Shown: positions 7,437-14,012 of the stretch, in pieces
How the letters are laid out: every line of letters starts with the position of its first letter
How positions within the stretch are numbered: position 1 is the first letter of the stretch
NCBI GenBank assembly: GCA_039795715.1
Contig: JBDKLD010000006.1
Span: forward strand, 1-15,776
DNA: 15,776 nucleotides
Direction: 5' to 3'
DNA from: JAGOSA01 sp039795715
GTDB lineage: Bacteria > Patescibacteriota > Minisyncoccia > Phycocordibacterales > UBA9973
Made by a program: the position numbers and the translations under genes
The notes under the pieces: generated by a model
What the model saw: only the letters and a program-made list of their open reading frames with translations
Databases searched by the model: none
Told to the model about the DNA's origin: nothing

Positions 7437-9872
7437 TTAGTAAGCGTTGATGTGGTCTTCGAATATGCCAGTACCAAAATCAACATCAGGACCACCTGCG
7501 TTTGTGTAGTGACCAATATATACATCAGTTGTGAGTTGGTGCGCTGCGGTGATCACTATTCCATTCAAAAAACTACTACTCTGAGGCAATAAACTGTACG
7601 GTGTTGTTCCGGCAGGATTCCAGCCATGGTTGGCAAAATCTGCTGGGAAAATAGGCAAAGCTTCCTTGTAGTGGCGACGAGTCAAGCTGTGTGCTGCTGG
7701 ATTGAGTCCGCCTTGCGCAACAGGACCTATTTCCGTGAGGCAAGATCGAAACAATCCAGTGTCGTAGTCTGCCAAGTAGTCGACTTCTTGGTCGGCAAGC
7801 GCAATATCACCAAGAGATTTATCTACATCGGGTGCGGACTTGAGGTTTACCACAAGTCGAGAGAAAATACGTAGTTGATTCTTCATAAAAGCGTCAAATG
7901 AAGTTTGTTGCGCGGGAGTTGGGTTGTTGCCAATATTGTTCACTGCTTCATTTGCTTTGATTGCGATGTACATGTTTTCAAGTCTCCTCGCCATTGCTCT
8001 AGCTGTGCCTATGGCCTCAGTGTTCGTGGTGAGGACATTGTTGTAATTGGCTTTCTTGTTGTATTCCTGCTTTGCTAGTATCGACATAGACGGCATCCAT
8101 GGACTAAGTGTCAAGTCATATCTATCAGCAATTTGCTCTTTGTACCCCGGCACGCCACCGTACATTGTTTTGAGTGTTTGCCAGATAGCATTGTAAGCAT
8201 TGAGTGGGTTTTGATCCAATTGTGCTGTGTAACCAGTAAAATCTTGGAGCACTTTTTGGGCAACCTGAGCTCTTCTTACAGCAGCAATATCCTCTGCCTG
8301 AAGGTCGCTGAAAACACTACCAAGATCCTGCACAGCTGTCTGGGCTGTTTGGAACCAATCAGGTCGTGGGCCAGGGACGCAGTAGTCAACAAGATTGATC
8401 CATTTGACAACATTACTTATTGCAGAATTGATGTAGCCGAGGGCATCAGCGTAGACATACTGCATGGTGATGAGCCCCCCGTCACAGTTGGCACTCGTTG
8501 GTCCAAAGTTTGGATCATTTGGGTTGGCTGGATTGTAGAAACAGTCAGTGTCGAGGGCAAGAGGTGTTCCTATTGGTGGAGGTGGTGTGTTTGCTGGGTA
8601 GATAGCGAGCTTGAGATCAAAGTTTTGGTTTTGGTTGTACCACTGGTCAGCTTCGGCATTGCCGGTACCAGATGTGTTGCCGAGTGTGCTTGCATTGCTA
8701 TTGGTGCCGTATCCCCCAAGAGTCTGGACATTGGTTCCACCAGGATTGCTATTGTCACTAGTGAGAGAGGCTACACCCTTATTGAAGAGTTGCTTGATGA
8801 GCGCGTCAAAAATCGCGGAAATACTTTCATTGATTTCGTCAGCGAGCAAAAGTTGTTGGTTGGAGTTGCCAAGCGCAATGTGCATTTGCTGAGCAATGGC
8901 AGTGCCAGGGGTTTTTGTTTCCCAGCCATCAGGTGCACAAGTATGTTTTCTGAGCCATGTTTTTGCTAGGGCAGTGTCAGGGTCATTGGGATCATTTTGG
9001 GCTTGAGCGGTTGCTTGTGCTCTGTCAAATGAAGGGTCAGCACTCGCTGGCTCGTAGTCTGTTGGGTTGATGCACTTTTTCAGGGCTAGAAATCCACCAG
9101 ATTGCTCGAGCTCTTTGGTTATTTGCTGTACTGGGTTGCTGTATTGCTGTGCGTCGTTGACTACAGGTCCGACATTGTTGACGGCTTGGATGTATGAGGT
9201 GAAAGGGTTGGCATTGCTTATCTGTGTAACTGCCAAGTAGCCATCCCATCCTCCACCATAGAGGAAGTCGCTCGTAAATGCATCAAAACGTTCCTTGTAT
9301 GGCTTGTTGGTGTCGCCATCGTTGTTGAGTAGGTTGCCAGAAGAAACTTGAGCATTGTGATCGAGCTGGCCCTTGATGGAGTTGATGATATTCTGCGCAG
9401 TCAGTCTGCCAAAAGGAAAACGCGCTGGGTCAAAAGCAATTTCAGCTGTAAAGCTTGAGACGGTTTCATCTGCGACGCTGGTGAAAAAACTACCAGGGTC
9501 TTGGACAAAGGTTGGAGCGCCAGAAAAACCTGAATTTATCCAATTGAGCGTGGACTTGGTGATTTTAGCCAAGACAAGTTTGGACGCAGTGTAGGCGATA
9601 GAGTCGAGACAGCCTTCTTTGCCATGGGTGCCAGAGTCTCCTACGGGTACTTCGCCAGTGAGAGCGCCAGCCAAACTGTCGGTGGCAAATGTGAGCGCAC
9701 TCGAAGCTTTGTCGAGGAGGCCACTACAGCCAAGCGCGGTGACCAAAATGTCGCCACCACTCACTTCATCAAAAAATCCCGCTGAAGCTACTTTTGGTTG
9801 GTAGAGAGCTGGTGAAATAATAAAAGACAGGATGAGTAGTGCGCTGAGGAATTTTTTGCTATACGAAACCAT
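7437..9872 (-). CDS. Large secreted Cys-containing protein of the CPR secretion cluster
   Basis: An 811-residue protein of unknown function. A signal peptide covers about 1-31 (Lys-rich start, hydrophobic core, VASA before GFFDEV). No other obvious membrane helix is seen, so the mature protein should lie outside the membrane or be held at it. Segments that look conserved are LNWINSGFSGAPTFVQDP (about 109-126), a Trp-containing region near 306-320, TPGTAIAQQMHIALGNSNQQ (about 321-340) and a helical region near 520-700. There are eight Cys (49, 87, 267, 312, 444, 463, 498, 711), an even number compatible with disulfides. A Gly/Asn/Ser linker occupies about 370-410 and a PPPP stretch lies near 430. 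I associate this protein type with the gene next to virB6-like genes in Parcubacteria but know of no assigned role. A surface or pilus-type component is a guess. The start is one base after the previous stop and TATAAT lies 8 nt upstream. Confidence 0.85.
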   Translation of the reverse strand: MVSYSKKFLSALLILSFIISPALYQPKVASAGFFDEVSGGDILVTALGCSGLLDKASSALTFATDSLAGALTGEVPVGDSGTHGKEGCLDSIAYTASKLVLAKITKSTLNWINSGFSGAPTFVQDPGSFFTSVADETVSSFTAEIAFDPARFPFGRLTAQNIINSIKGQLDHNAQVSSGNLLNNDGDTNKPYKERFDAFTSDFLYGGGWDGYLAVTQISNANPFTSYIQAVNNVGPVVNDAQQYSNPVQQITKELEQSGGFLALKKCINPTDYEPASADPSFDRAQATAQAQNDPNDPDTALAKTWLRKHTCAPDGWETKTPGTAIAQQMHIALGNSNQQLLLADEINESISAIFDALIKQLFNKGVASLTSDNSNPGGTNVQTLGGYGTNSNASTLGNTSGTGNAEADQWYNQNQNFDLKLAIYPANTPPPPIGTPLALDTDCFYNPANPNDPNFGPTSANCDGGLITMQYVYADALGYINSAISNVVKWINLVDYCVPGPRPDWFQTAQTAVQDLGSVFSDLQAEDIAAVRRAQVAQKVLQDFTGYTAQLDQNPLNAYNAIWQTLKTMYGGVPGYKEQIADRYDLTLSPWMPSMSILAKQEYNKKANYNNVLTTNTEAIGTARAMARRLENMYIAIKANEAVNNIGNNPTPAQQTSFDAFMKNQLRIFSRLVVNLKSAPDVDKSLGDIALADQEVDYLADYDTGLFRSCLTEIGPVAQGGLNPAAHSLTRRHYKEALPIFPADFANHGWNPAGTTPYSLLPQSSSFLNGIVITAAHQLTTDVYIGHYTNAGGPDVDFGTGIFEDHINAY

Positions 9873-9873
9873 G

Positions 9874-10791
9874 CTATTTTATTATACCACTTGCTTTGAA
9901 GTAGTTGGTGAGATCAGTAATAGACTGGGTAAGTTTTGGCTCATGTTTTTCAAATTGCGCTATAGCTATCAAACCTACGATTGAGCTGTTCTCGACTTCG
10001 AGGATATTGTTCAGTATTAGTGACATATTGTAACTTTCGTTTATGACTGCCAGGTGCTTTTCTGTTGCGCTGGGTGGAACTTCCAAGCCCGCCAAACTTT
10101 TGGTAAAAGTAGAATATGTTTTGGCCAGAGACAACATGCCGTCTTTGGTAAGTTTTTCTGAACTAAAGAAATCAGCAATTACTTTTAATTCACTGCCCAT
10201 GCCACCCTTTTTAGCAACCAGTGTCGCCGATTTTACTTTTGCGTAGTACGCATTCCTCGATGCTTTGTCGTCTTTGCCGGTTTTGATGTCAGATATTGTG
10301 TAATGATTTGGCAAGTCAACATCTTTACCGATGTTGGTGCTGAATTTTTGCGCAAGATTGGTAATATTGAATTGATTTAAATTGCCAGATTGTTTGAGTG
10401 CGATGAGGGTGCTCAAAAATTCTTTGGCTAATGTTTCGGTGGCGTCGAGATCTTCCTGCCCGTTTTGTGTACCGCTATTTTCTGCCATTTGCTTACGCTT
10501 TTTCTCCACGTAATTCTTGTCCGGCTCGCCAAATGTCGCAGGCATGGCAGGGTTTGTTCCCCATAGCGCTTCTTCCCAGTCTCGCAAGCCGTCGCCATCA
10601 GTATCTTTTTCAATTATATTTTCAGCAGTAGATGTCACTGTCTTTATCTCAGCGTTTTTTATTGCCGAGTAGGTTTTTGCATATAAAAATACTAAGTAAA
10701 TAATCAGAAGCCCGACGAGAATACCAAGAGCTCGGAAAGTAAATTTTCTGCTCGGTAAATATTTTCTTGGGATTTTATCGAGAAGTGCCAT
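9874..10791 (-). CDS. Single-pass membrane protein with DxDxDG calcium-type loop
   Basis: A 305-residue protein with a basic N-terminus (MALLDKIPRKYLPSRK), one hydrophobic helix at about 20-38 and a soluble remainder, which is likely extracytoplasmic. Right after the membrane segment is KDTDGDGLRDWEEALWGTNP (about 62-81). This matches the calcium-binding loop of thrombospondin type 3 / EF-hand-like repeats, with Asp63, Asp65, Asp67 and acidic Glu74 as probable ligands. Only one such repeat is present. The region from about 115 to 305 is mostly helical and unfamiliar to me, with no catalytic motif and no Cys. It begins inside the end of the upstream gene (17-nt overlap) and ends one base before the next gene. 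A surface-exposed accessory protein of the secretion-like cluster is the best inference. Confidence 0.85.
   Translation of the reverse strand: MALLDKIPRKYLPSRKFTFRALGILVGLLIIYLVFLYAKTYSAIKNAEIKTVTSTAENIIEKDTDGDGLRDWEEALWGTNPAMPATFGEPDKNYVEKKRKQMAENSGTQNGQEDLDATETLAKEFLSTLIALKQSGNLNQFNITNLAQKFSTNIGKDVDLPNHYTISDIKTGKDDKASRNAYYAKVKSATLVAKKGGMGSELKVIADFFSSEKLTKDGMLSLAKTYSTFTKSLAGLEVPPSATEKHLAVINESYNMSLILNNILEVENSSIVGLIAIAQFEKHEPKLTQSITDLTNYFKASGIIK
9881..9886 (-). promoter_or_regulatory. Candidate extended -10 box (TGG-TATAAT) for the 811-residue gene
   Basis: TGGTATAAT is a perfect extended -10 consensus (TGnTATAAT). It lies within the final codons of the upstream gene and ends 8 nt before the ATG at 9872. 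No Shine-Dalgarno sequence is present, so a leaderless or nearly leaderless mRNA is predicted. Confidence 0.55.
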
Positions 10792-11137
10792 AGCGAATTA
10801 TAGAAAAAACAGGCACTGGCAATGGGATAGGTGTGTCAGTAAAGCAAAGCGGTATTGGTGTTATTGGGTATGAACCCAAGAAATTTTGTCCCGGTCTAGG
10901 AATTCTTCCCCCGGCAAATACTGTTGAAGTCGGCGTAAGATAGTATGGGTATGCAGGGAAAGTAAAGTTCGGCGGAACCAATGTCATTGGACCTACACCA
11001 GGACAAGTGACACCTGGTGTAAAAGCGTATATTACTCTTCCCCCTGTTCCCCGTAACAAGCTCGCATTTGCTGTTTGGGAAAATAAAAACAGAAATACAA
11101 AAACCGGAATTGCAATAGTGAGAAAAATATTTTTCAT
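10775..11137 (-). CDS. Small secreted Pro-rich protein
   Basis: A 120-residue protein starting MKNIFLTIAIPVFVFLFLF with a clear signal peptide (about 1-26, ending TANA). The mature part is short, rich in Pro, Gly, Thr and aromatic residues, and contains two Cys (near 44 and 97) that could pair. The sequence ends IPLPVPVFSIIRYGTSR. I recall similar short secreted proteins ahead of the calcium-loop protein in Parcubacteria secretion clusters, but no function is known. A small structural or pilin-like surface component is possible, although there is no type IV prepilin cleavage site. The last 17 nt overlap the next gene in another frame. It starts 15 nt after the rsmA stop, with TATACT 7 nt upstream of the ATG. 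Confidence 0.82.
   Translation of the reverse strand: MKNIFLTIAIPVFVFLFLFSQTANASLLRGTGGRVIYAFTPGVTCPGVGPMTLVPPNFTFPAYPYYLTPTSTVFAGGRIPRPGQNFLGSYPITPIPLCFTDTPIPLPVPVFSIIRYGTSR
10797..10802 (-). promoter_or_regulatory. Candidate -10 box (TATAAT) for the calcium-loop gene
   Basis: A perfect TATAAT hexamer ends 5 nt before the ATG at 10791. It is located inside the coding sequence of the upstream 120-residue gene, spanning its Ser-Ile-Ile codons. There is no Shine-Dalgarno sequence. The 5-nt spacing is slightly short for strict leaderless initiation on the A of ATG. Confidence 0.45.
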
Positions 11138-11144
11138 TACAAAT

Positions 11145-11150
11145 AGTATA
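11145..11150 (-). promoter_or_regulatory. Candidate -10 box (GGG-TATACT) for the small secreted gene
   Basis: The rsmA stop codon TAG is followed directly by GG, TATACT, 7 nt and then ATG. A transcription start 6-7 nt after the hexamer would fall on the start codon. No good -35 is seen; TTGTTC lies about 19 nt upstream. Confidence 0.55.
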
Positions 11151-11152
11151 CC

Positions 11153-12058
11153 CTACTTCACCAATTCTTGAACAAGCTTTTTCCACTGATCGATAGAAAT
11201 ATCTTCGGCGCGAGTATCGATCGGCATTCCGATGGTCGCGAAAGCTGACAGTATTTTTTCCTTTCCATATAAATCCGCCAAATTCCCAGCGAGCTTTTTG
11301 CGCTTGTGAGCAAATCCTGTCCTGACTATGGTGAAAAAGGCACTTTCATCGATGTTGGCAAAGTCTTGCTTGGAAATGTTGTCTATGGAGAGGATGGCCG
11401 AGTCGACTTTTGGAGGAGGGTTGAAGGCACCTGCGGGTACTTTTGCTACTATTTTCGGTGTTCCATAGATTTTAACCGCAACAGAAAGCAGACTTTCTTT
11501 GCCATCTTTTGCCACAATTCTCTCGGCGACTTCTTTTTGGATCAAAATCACCATTTTCTCAGGCTGGGAAGTGTTTTCGAGGAAAAGCCTGATAATGGCA
11601 TTGGTTATGTAGTATGGAATGTTGGCGATTACCTTGTAGCTATGTGGCTTGGATTGTCCGCGTGCTGATTTTTCTCGCTCCATACCAAATATTTCTGAAC
11701 CAATATTCAAGATATCTCCCTCTATTAGTGTGAGTCGCCCACCCTCTATTTCCTCTGAGAATTTCTCCTCCAACTCCGGCATAAGTTCCCTGTCTTTCTC
11801 TATTGCCATGACTTTTCCCGCAAAAGCCAGCAATTGCTCGGTAAGAATTCCCCTCCCGGGGCCAACTTCGACGATAATATCGTCTGCTTTTATGTCCCCG
11901 GCGTCTATTATCTTGTCGAGCGCCGATGTAGACGTCAGAAAGTGCTGGCCAAGGGATTTTTTGGCTTTACGGGCTTCTATTATATTGTCTTTTTCCCTTA
12001 CCACTCCTTTGCGTGTGTCTTTTCTGCCGGAATGTGGGCGTTTTCCTCTATTTCTCAT
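11153..12058 (-). CDS. rsmA: 16S rRNA (adenine1518/1519-N6)-dimethyltransferase RsmA/KsgA
   Basis: RsmA (KsgA) uses S-adenosylmethionine to dimethylate two adjacent adenines in the 3'-terminal hairpin loop of 16S rRNA, a late step of 30S subunit assembly in the cytoplasm. Visible motifs are the family's N-terminal SLGQHFL (35-41), the SAM-binding VEVGPGRGILTEQL (63-76), the acidic IEKD of motif II (about 86-90), EGDILNI (about 113-119) and the catalytic NIPYY (146-150). The C-terminal helical domain follows, with FAHKRKKL matching the usual FxxRRKxL motif. The 301 residues exceed the usual 260-280 because of a basic N-terminal extension (about residues 1-30) and a polar insert of about 16 residues (near 124-140) before motif IV. 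The ATG overlaps the uvrD stop as ATGA. TATACT 7 nt upstream supports this start. Identification is secure. Confidence 0.96.
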   Translation of the reverse strand: MRNRGKRPHSGRKDTRKGVVREKDNIIEARKAKKSLGQHFLTSTSALDKIIDAGDIKADDIIVEVGPGRGILTEQLLAFAGKVMAIEKDRELMPELEEKFSEEIEGGRLTLIEGDILNIGSEIFGMEREKSARGQSKPHSYKVIANIPYYITNAIIRLFLENTSQPEKMVILIQKEVAERIVAKDGKESLLSVAVKIYGTPKIVAKVPAGAFNPPPKVDSAILSIDNISKQDFANIDESAFFTIVRTGFAHKRKKLAGNLADLYGKEKILSAFATIGMPIDTRAEDISIDQWKKLVQELVK

Positions 12059-13998
12059 AGATCAAAGTATATCGTCTTTTCCCTATATGCGGGCTCACTA
12101 CCTCCCCCGCCATTGGTCTTGTCGAGGAGTGGTTCTGGTATGTCGTATAGGAATTCTGATGGACTTCGCACCTCCTTGCTTCCATATATAGTACGGAACA
12201 TGACGTGTGACATATATAGTTTCTTTTTTGCGCGGGTAATAGCCACATACATGAGCCGGCGCTCTTCCTCGGCGTCTTCTCTTGCAAGTCTTTGCCCATC
12301 ACGTCGCATTGGGAAAAGTCCGTCTTCGAGTCCAGCGATGAAAACTGTATCGAACTCGAGGCCTTTGGCAGCGTGGATAGTCATCAGTCGCACACCCTCG
12401 GCTTTGTCGCGGTCGCTTTCATCGGCATCGCTTGCGAGCGCAGCTTCTGCCAAGAATTGTTCGAGACCAGTACCTTGCGGTAAATGATCGTAGCGAATAG
12501 CGAGCGTTACCAATTCTTCGAGGTTCATCAGTCGCTCGACATCATCGGCGCTCCCCTCTTTGAGCATTTTTTCAATGCCGGATTTTTCCAAAACAAATTT
12601 TACTGTTTCAGATGGCTTGCTTGATTCGGCAAAGTTTCGGATGTTGGCGAGTATGCCGTAGTACTCATTTATCTTTGCCATAGTTTTTGGCGGAATATCT
12701 ACAGCCGACGGATTGTCTACGCTCATGAAAAGTTTTGCCAGCGTGACCTTGCCGATGCCACGTGCCGGCGTATTTATACTACGCTTCACATCTTCGTTAC
12801 TTTTTGGGTTGAGTGCCGCGCGCAAGTATGCGAGTAAGTCGCGGATTTCTTTGCGATCAAAAAAGCGTACGCCGAGAACGGTGTATGGAACTTCTTGCGC
12901 GAGCATGGCTTCTTCGAGAATGCGTGATTGAAAGTTGGTTCGGTAGAGTACGGCGATTTCCTTGCCAGGGACGCCCGAGAGAATTGCATCTGCAGCATGT
13001 TGCGCGATGAATTGTCCTTCATTGCGTTCGTCGTAGCCTTCAAATGTTGTGATTTTTTCACCGTCGCCCATGCGAGTAAAAAGATTTTTCTCTATTCGGT
13101 TTTCATTTTTACGGATTATTTCATTGGCCGCGTCGAGAATTATTTTTGTCGAGCGATAGTTTTCTTCGAGCAATACCACTCTGGCCTCTGGATAATCGAC
13201 TTCAAAACGCAAAATATTTTCTATTTGCGCGCCACGCCAAGTATAAATAGTTTGATCAGCGTCGCCGACGATGCAAATGTTCCGGTATTTTGCTGCGAGT
13301 AAATTTGCAAAACGGTACTGAACTTCATTGGTATCCTGGTACTCATCGATGTGTAAATGCGTATAGCGCATTTGATATTCTTCCAGGATATCGGGGCGCT
13401 TTTCAAAAAGGACAAGAGGCAAAAGGAGTAAGTCATCGAAGTCGACACTGTTCTGTTTTTTCAAATCAATCTGGTAAAAACCCCAAACTTGCGCGGCCAG
13501 TTTTTCCATCGGTGTACGAGCATTTTGTGTGTACTCTTCGAGAGTACGGCACTCATTTTTTGCCCGAGACATTTTCTCGCGGATACCACGTGGGTCATGG
13601 TCTTTGGGTTCATAGCCGAGGTCTTTGAGAATGCTTTTTATTATTGAAAGTCCATCGTCGGGGTCGAGAATGCTGAAATGTTTTGTGTAGCCGAGCACGG
13701 TCGCATACTCACGCATAATCGTTGCGCCAAGTGAATGAAATGTCGCCATCATCGGCATCGGCACGTGTGGTTCGAGGACGCTACGCACCCGTTCTCGCAT
13801 TTCTCGCGCAGCTTTATTGGTAAATGTCACCGCCAAGATGTGCGCGGGAGATGTGCCGTGCTCAATTATATTTAATATCCTGTGAACAATAGTCTTGGTC
13901 TTGCCTGCTCCTGCTCCGGCAATAATCAAAAGCGGCCCGTTGATGTGACTTGCCGCTTCTTTCTGTCTTTCATTGAGCCCATTTAATATATCTCGCAC
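12055..13998 (-). CDS. uvrD: UvrD/PcrA-family ATP-dependent DNA helicase (SF1)
   Basis: A 647-residue superfamily 1A 3'-5' DNA helicase of the UvrD/PcrA/Rep family, acting in repair and in clearing replication forks. Motifs in order: Q motif LNERQKEA (8-15), Walker A AGAGAGKT (27-34), Ia FTNKAAREM (about 59-67), Walker B DEYQDT (218-223), III GDADQTIYTWRGA (245-257), IV ENYRS (279-283), V MTIHAAKGLEFD (about 539-550) and VI ERRLMYVAITRAK (about 580-592). All catalytic residues appear intact. It is shorter than typical PcrA or UvrD (about 720), mainly in the C-terminal tail, which ends near the helicase core with a GGGG linker. UvrD, PcrA and Rep cannot be separated on this evidence. The start is GTG at 13998 with TATAGT 6 nt upstream and no Shine-Dalgarno sequence. 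It overlaps rsmA by 4 nt. Confidence 0.95.
   Translation of the reverse strand: MRDILNGLNERQKEAASHINGPLLIIAGAGAGKTKTIVHRILNIIEHGTSPAHILAVTFTNKAAREMRERVRSVLEPHVPMPMMATFHSLGATIMREYATVLGYTKHFSILDPDDGLSIIKSILKDLGYEPKDHDPRGIREKMSRAKNECRTLEEYTQNARTPMEKLAAQVWGFYQIDLKKQNSVDFDDLLLLPLVLFEKRPDILEEYQMRYTHLHIDEYQDTNEVQYRFANLLAAKYRNICIVGDADQTIYTWRGAQIENILRFEVDYPEARVVLLEENYRSTKIILDAANEIIRKNENRIEKNLFTRMGDGEKITTFEGYDERNEGQFIAQHAADAILSGVPGKEIAVLYRTNFQSRILEEAMLAQEVPYTVLGVRFFDRKEIRDLLAYLRAALNPKSNEDVKRSINTPARGIGKVTLAKLFMSVDNPSAVDIPPKTMAKINEYYGILANIRNFAESSKPSETVKFVLEKSGIEKMLKEGSADDVERLMNLEELVTLAIRYDHLPQGTGLEQFLAEAALASDADESDRDKAEGVRLMTIHAAKGLEFDTVFIAGLEDGLFPMRRDGQRLAREDAEEERRLMYVAITRAKKKLYMSHVMFRTIYGSKEVRSPSEFLYDIPEPLLDKTNGGGGSEPAYREKTIYFDL
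12066..12071 (-). promoter_or_regulatory. Candidate -10 box (TATACT) for rsmA
   Basis: TATACT lies within the last codons of uvrD and ends 7 nt before the rsmA ATG. This could give rsmA its own leaderless transcript in addition to read-through from uvrD. No clear -35 is seen. Confidence 0.4.
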
Positions 13999-14004
13999 GG
14001 AGAT

Positions 14005-14010
14005 ACTATA
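14005..14010 (-). promoter_or_regulatory. Candidate promoter (TTGATG-N16-GG-TATAGT) for uvrD
   Basis: TATAGT ends 6 nt before the GTG at 13998. It follows the TAA of the upstream gene plus GG. A possible -35, TTGATG (14027-14032), is separated by 16 nt and matches four of six consensus positions. This is the only start-proximal box here with a plausible -35. Confidence 0.55.
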
Positions 14011-14012
14011 CC

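Noticed and set aside
8133..8969. A 278-codon open frame on the plus strand.
   Set aside because: It lies wholly antisense to the 811-residue secreted protein. Its translation is rich in Cys, Trp and Ile with no coherent domain, and the opposite strand has a signal peptide and conserved-looking segments.
11649..12487. Plus-strand frames of 180 and 217 codons across the uvrD/rsmA junction.
   Set aside because: They are antisense to two securely identified housekeeping genes and are Ser/Arg-rich without recognisable domains.
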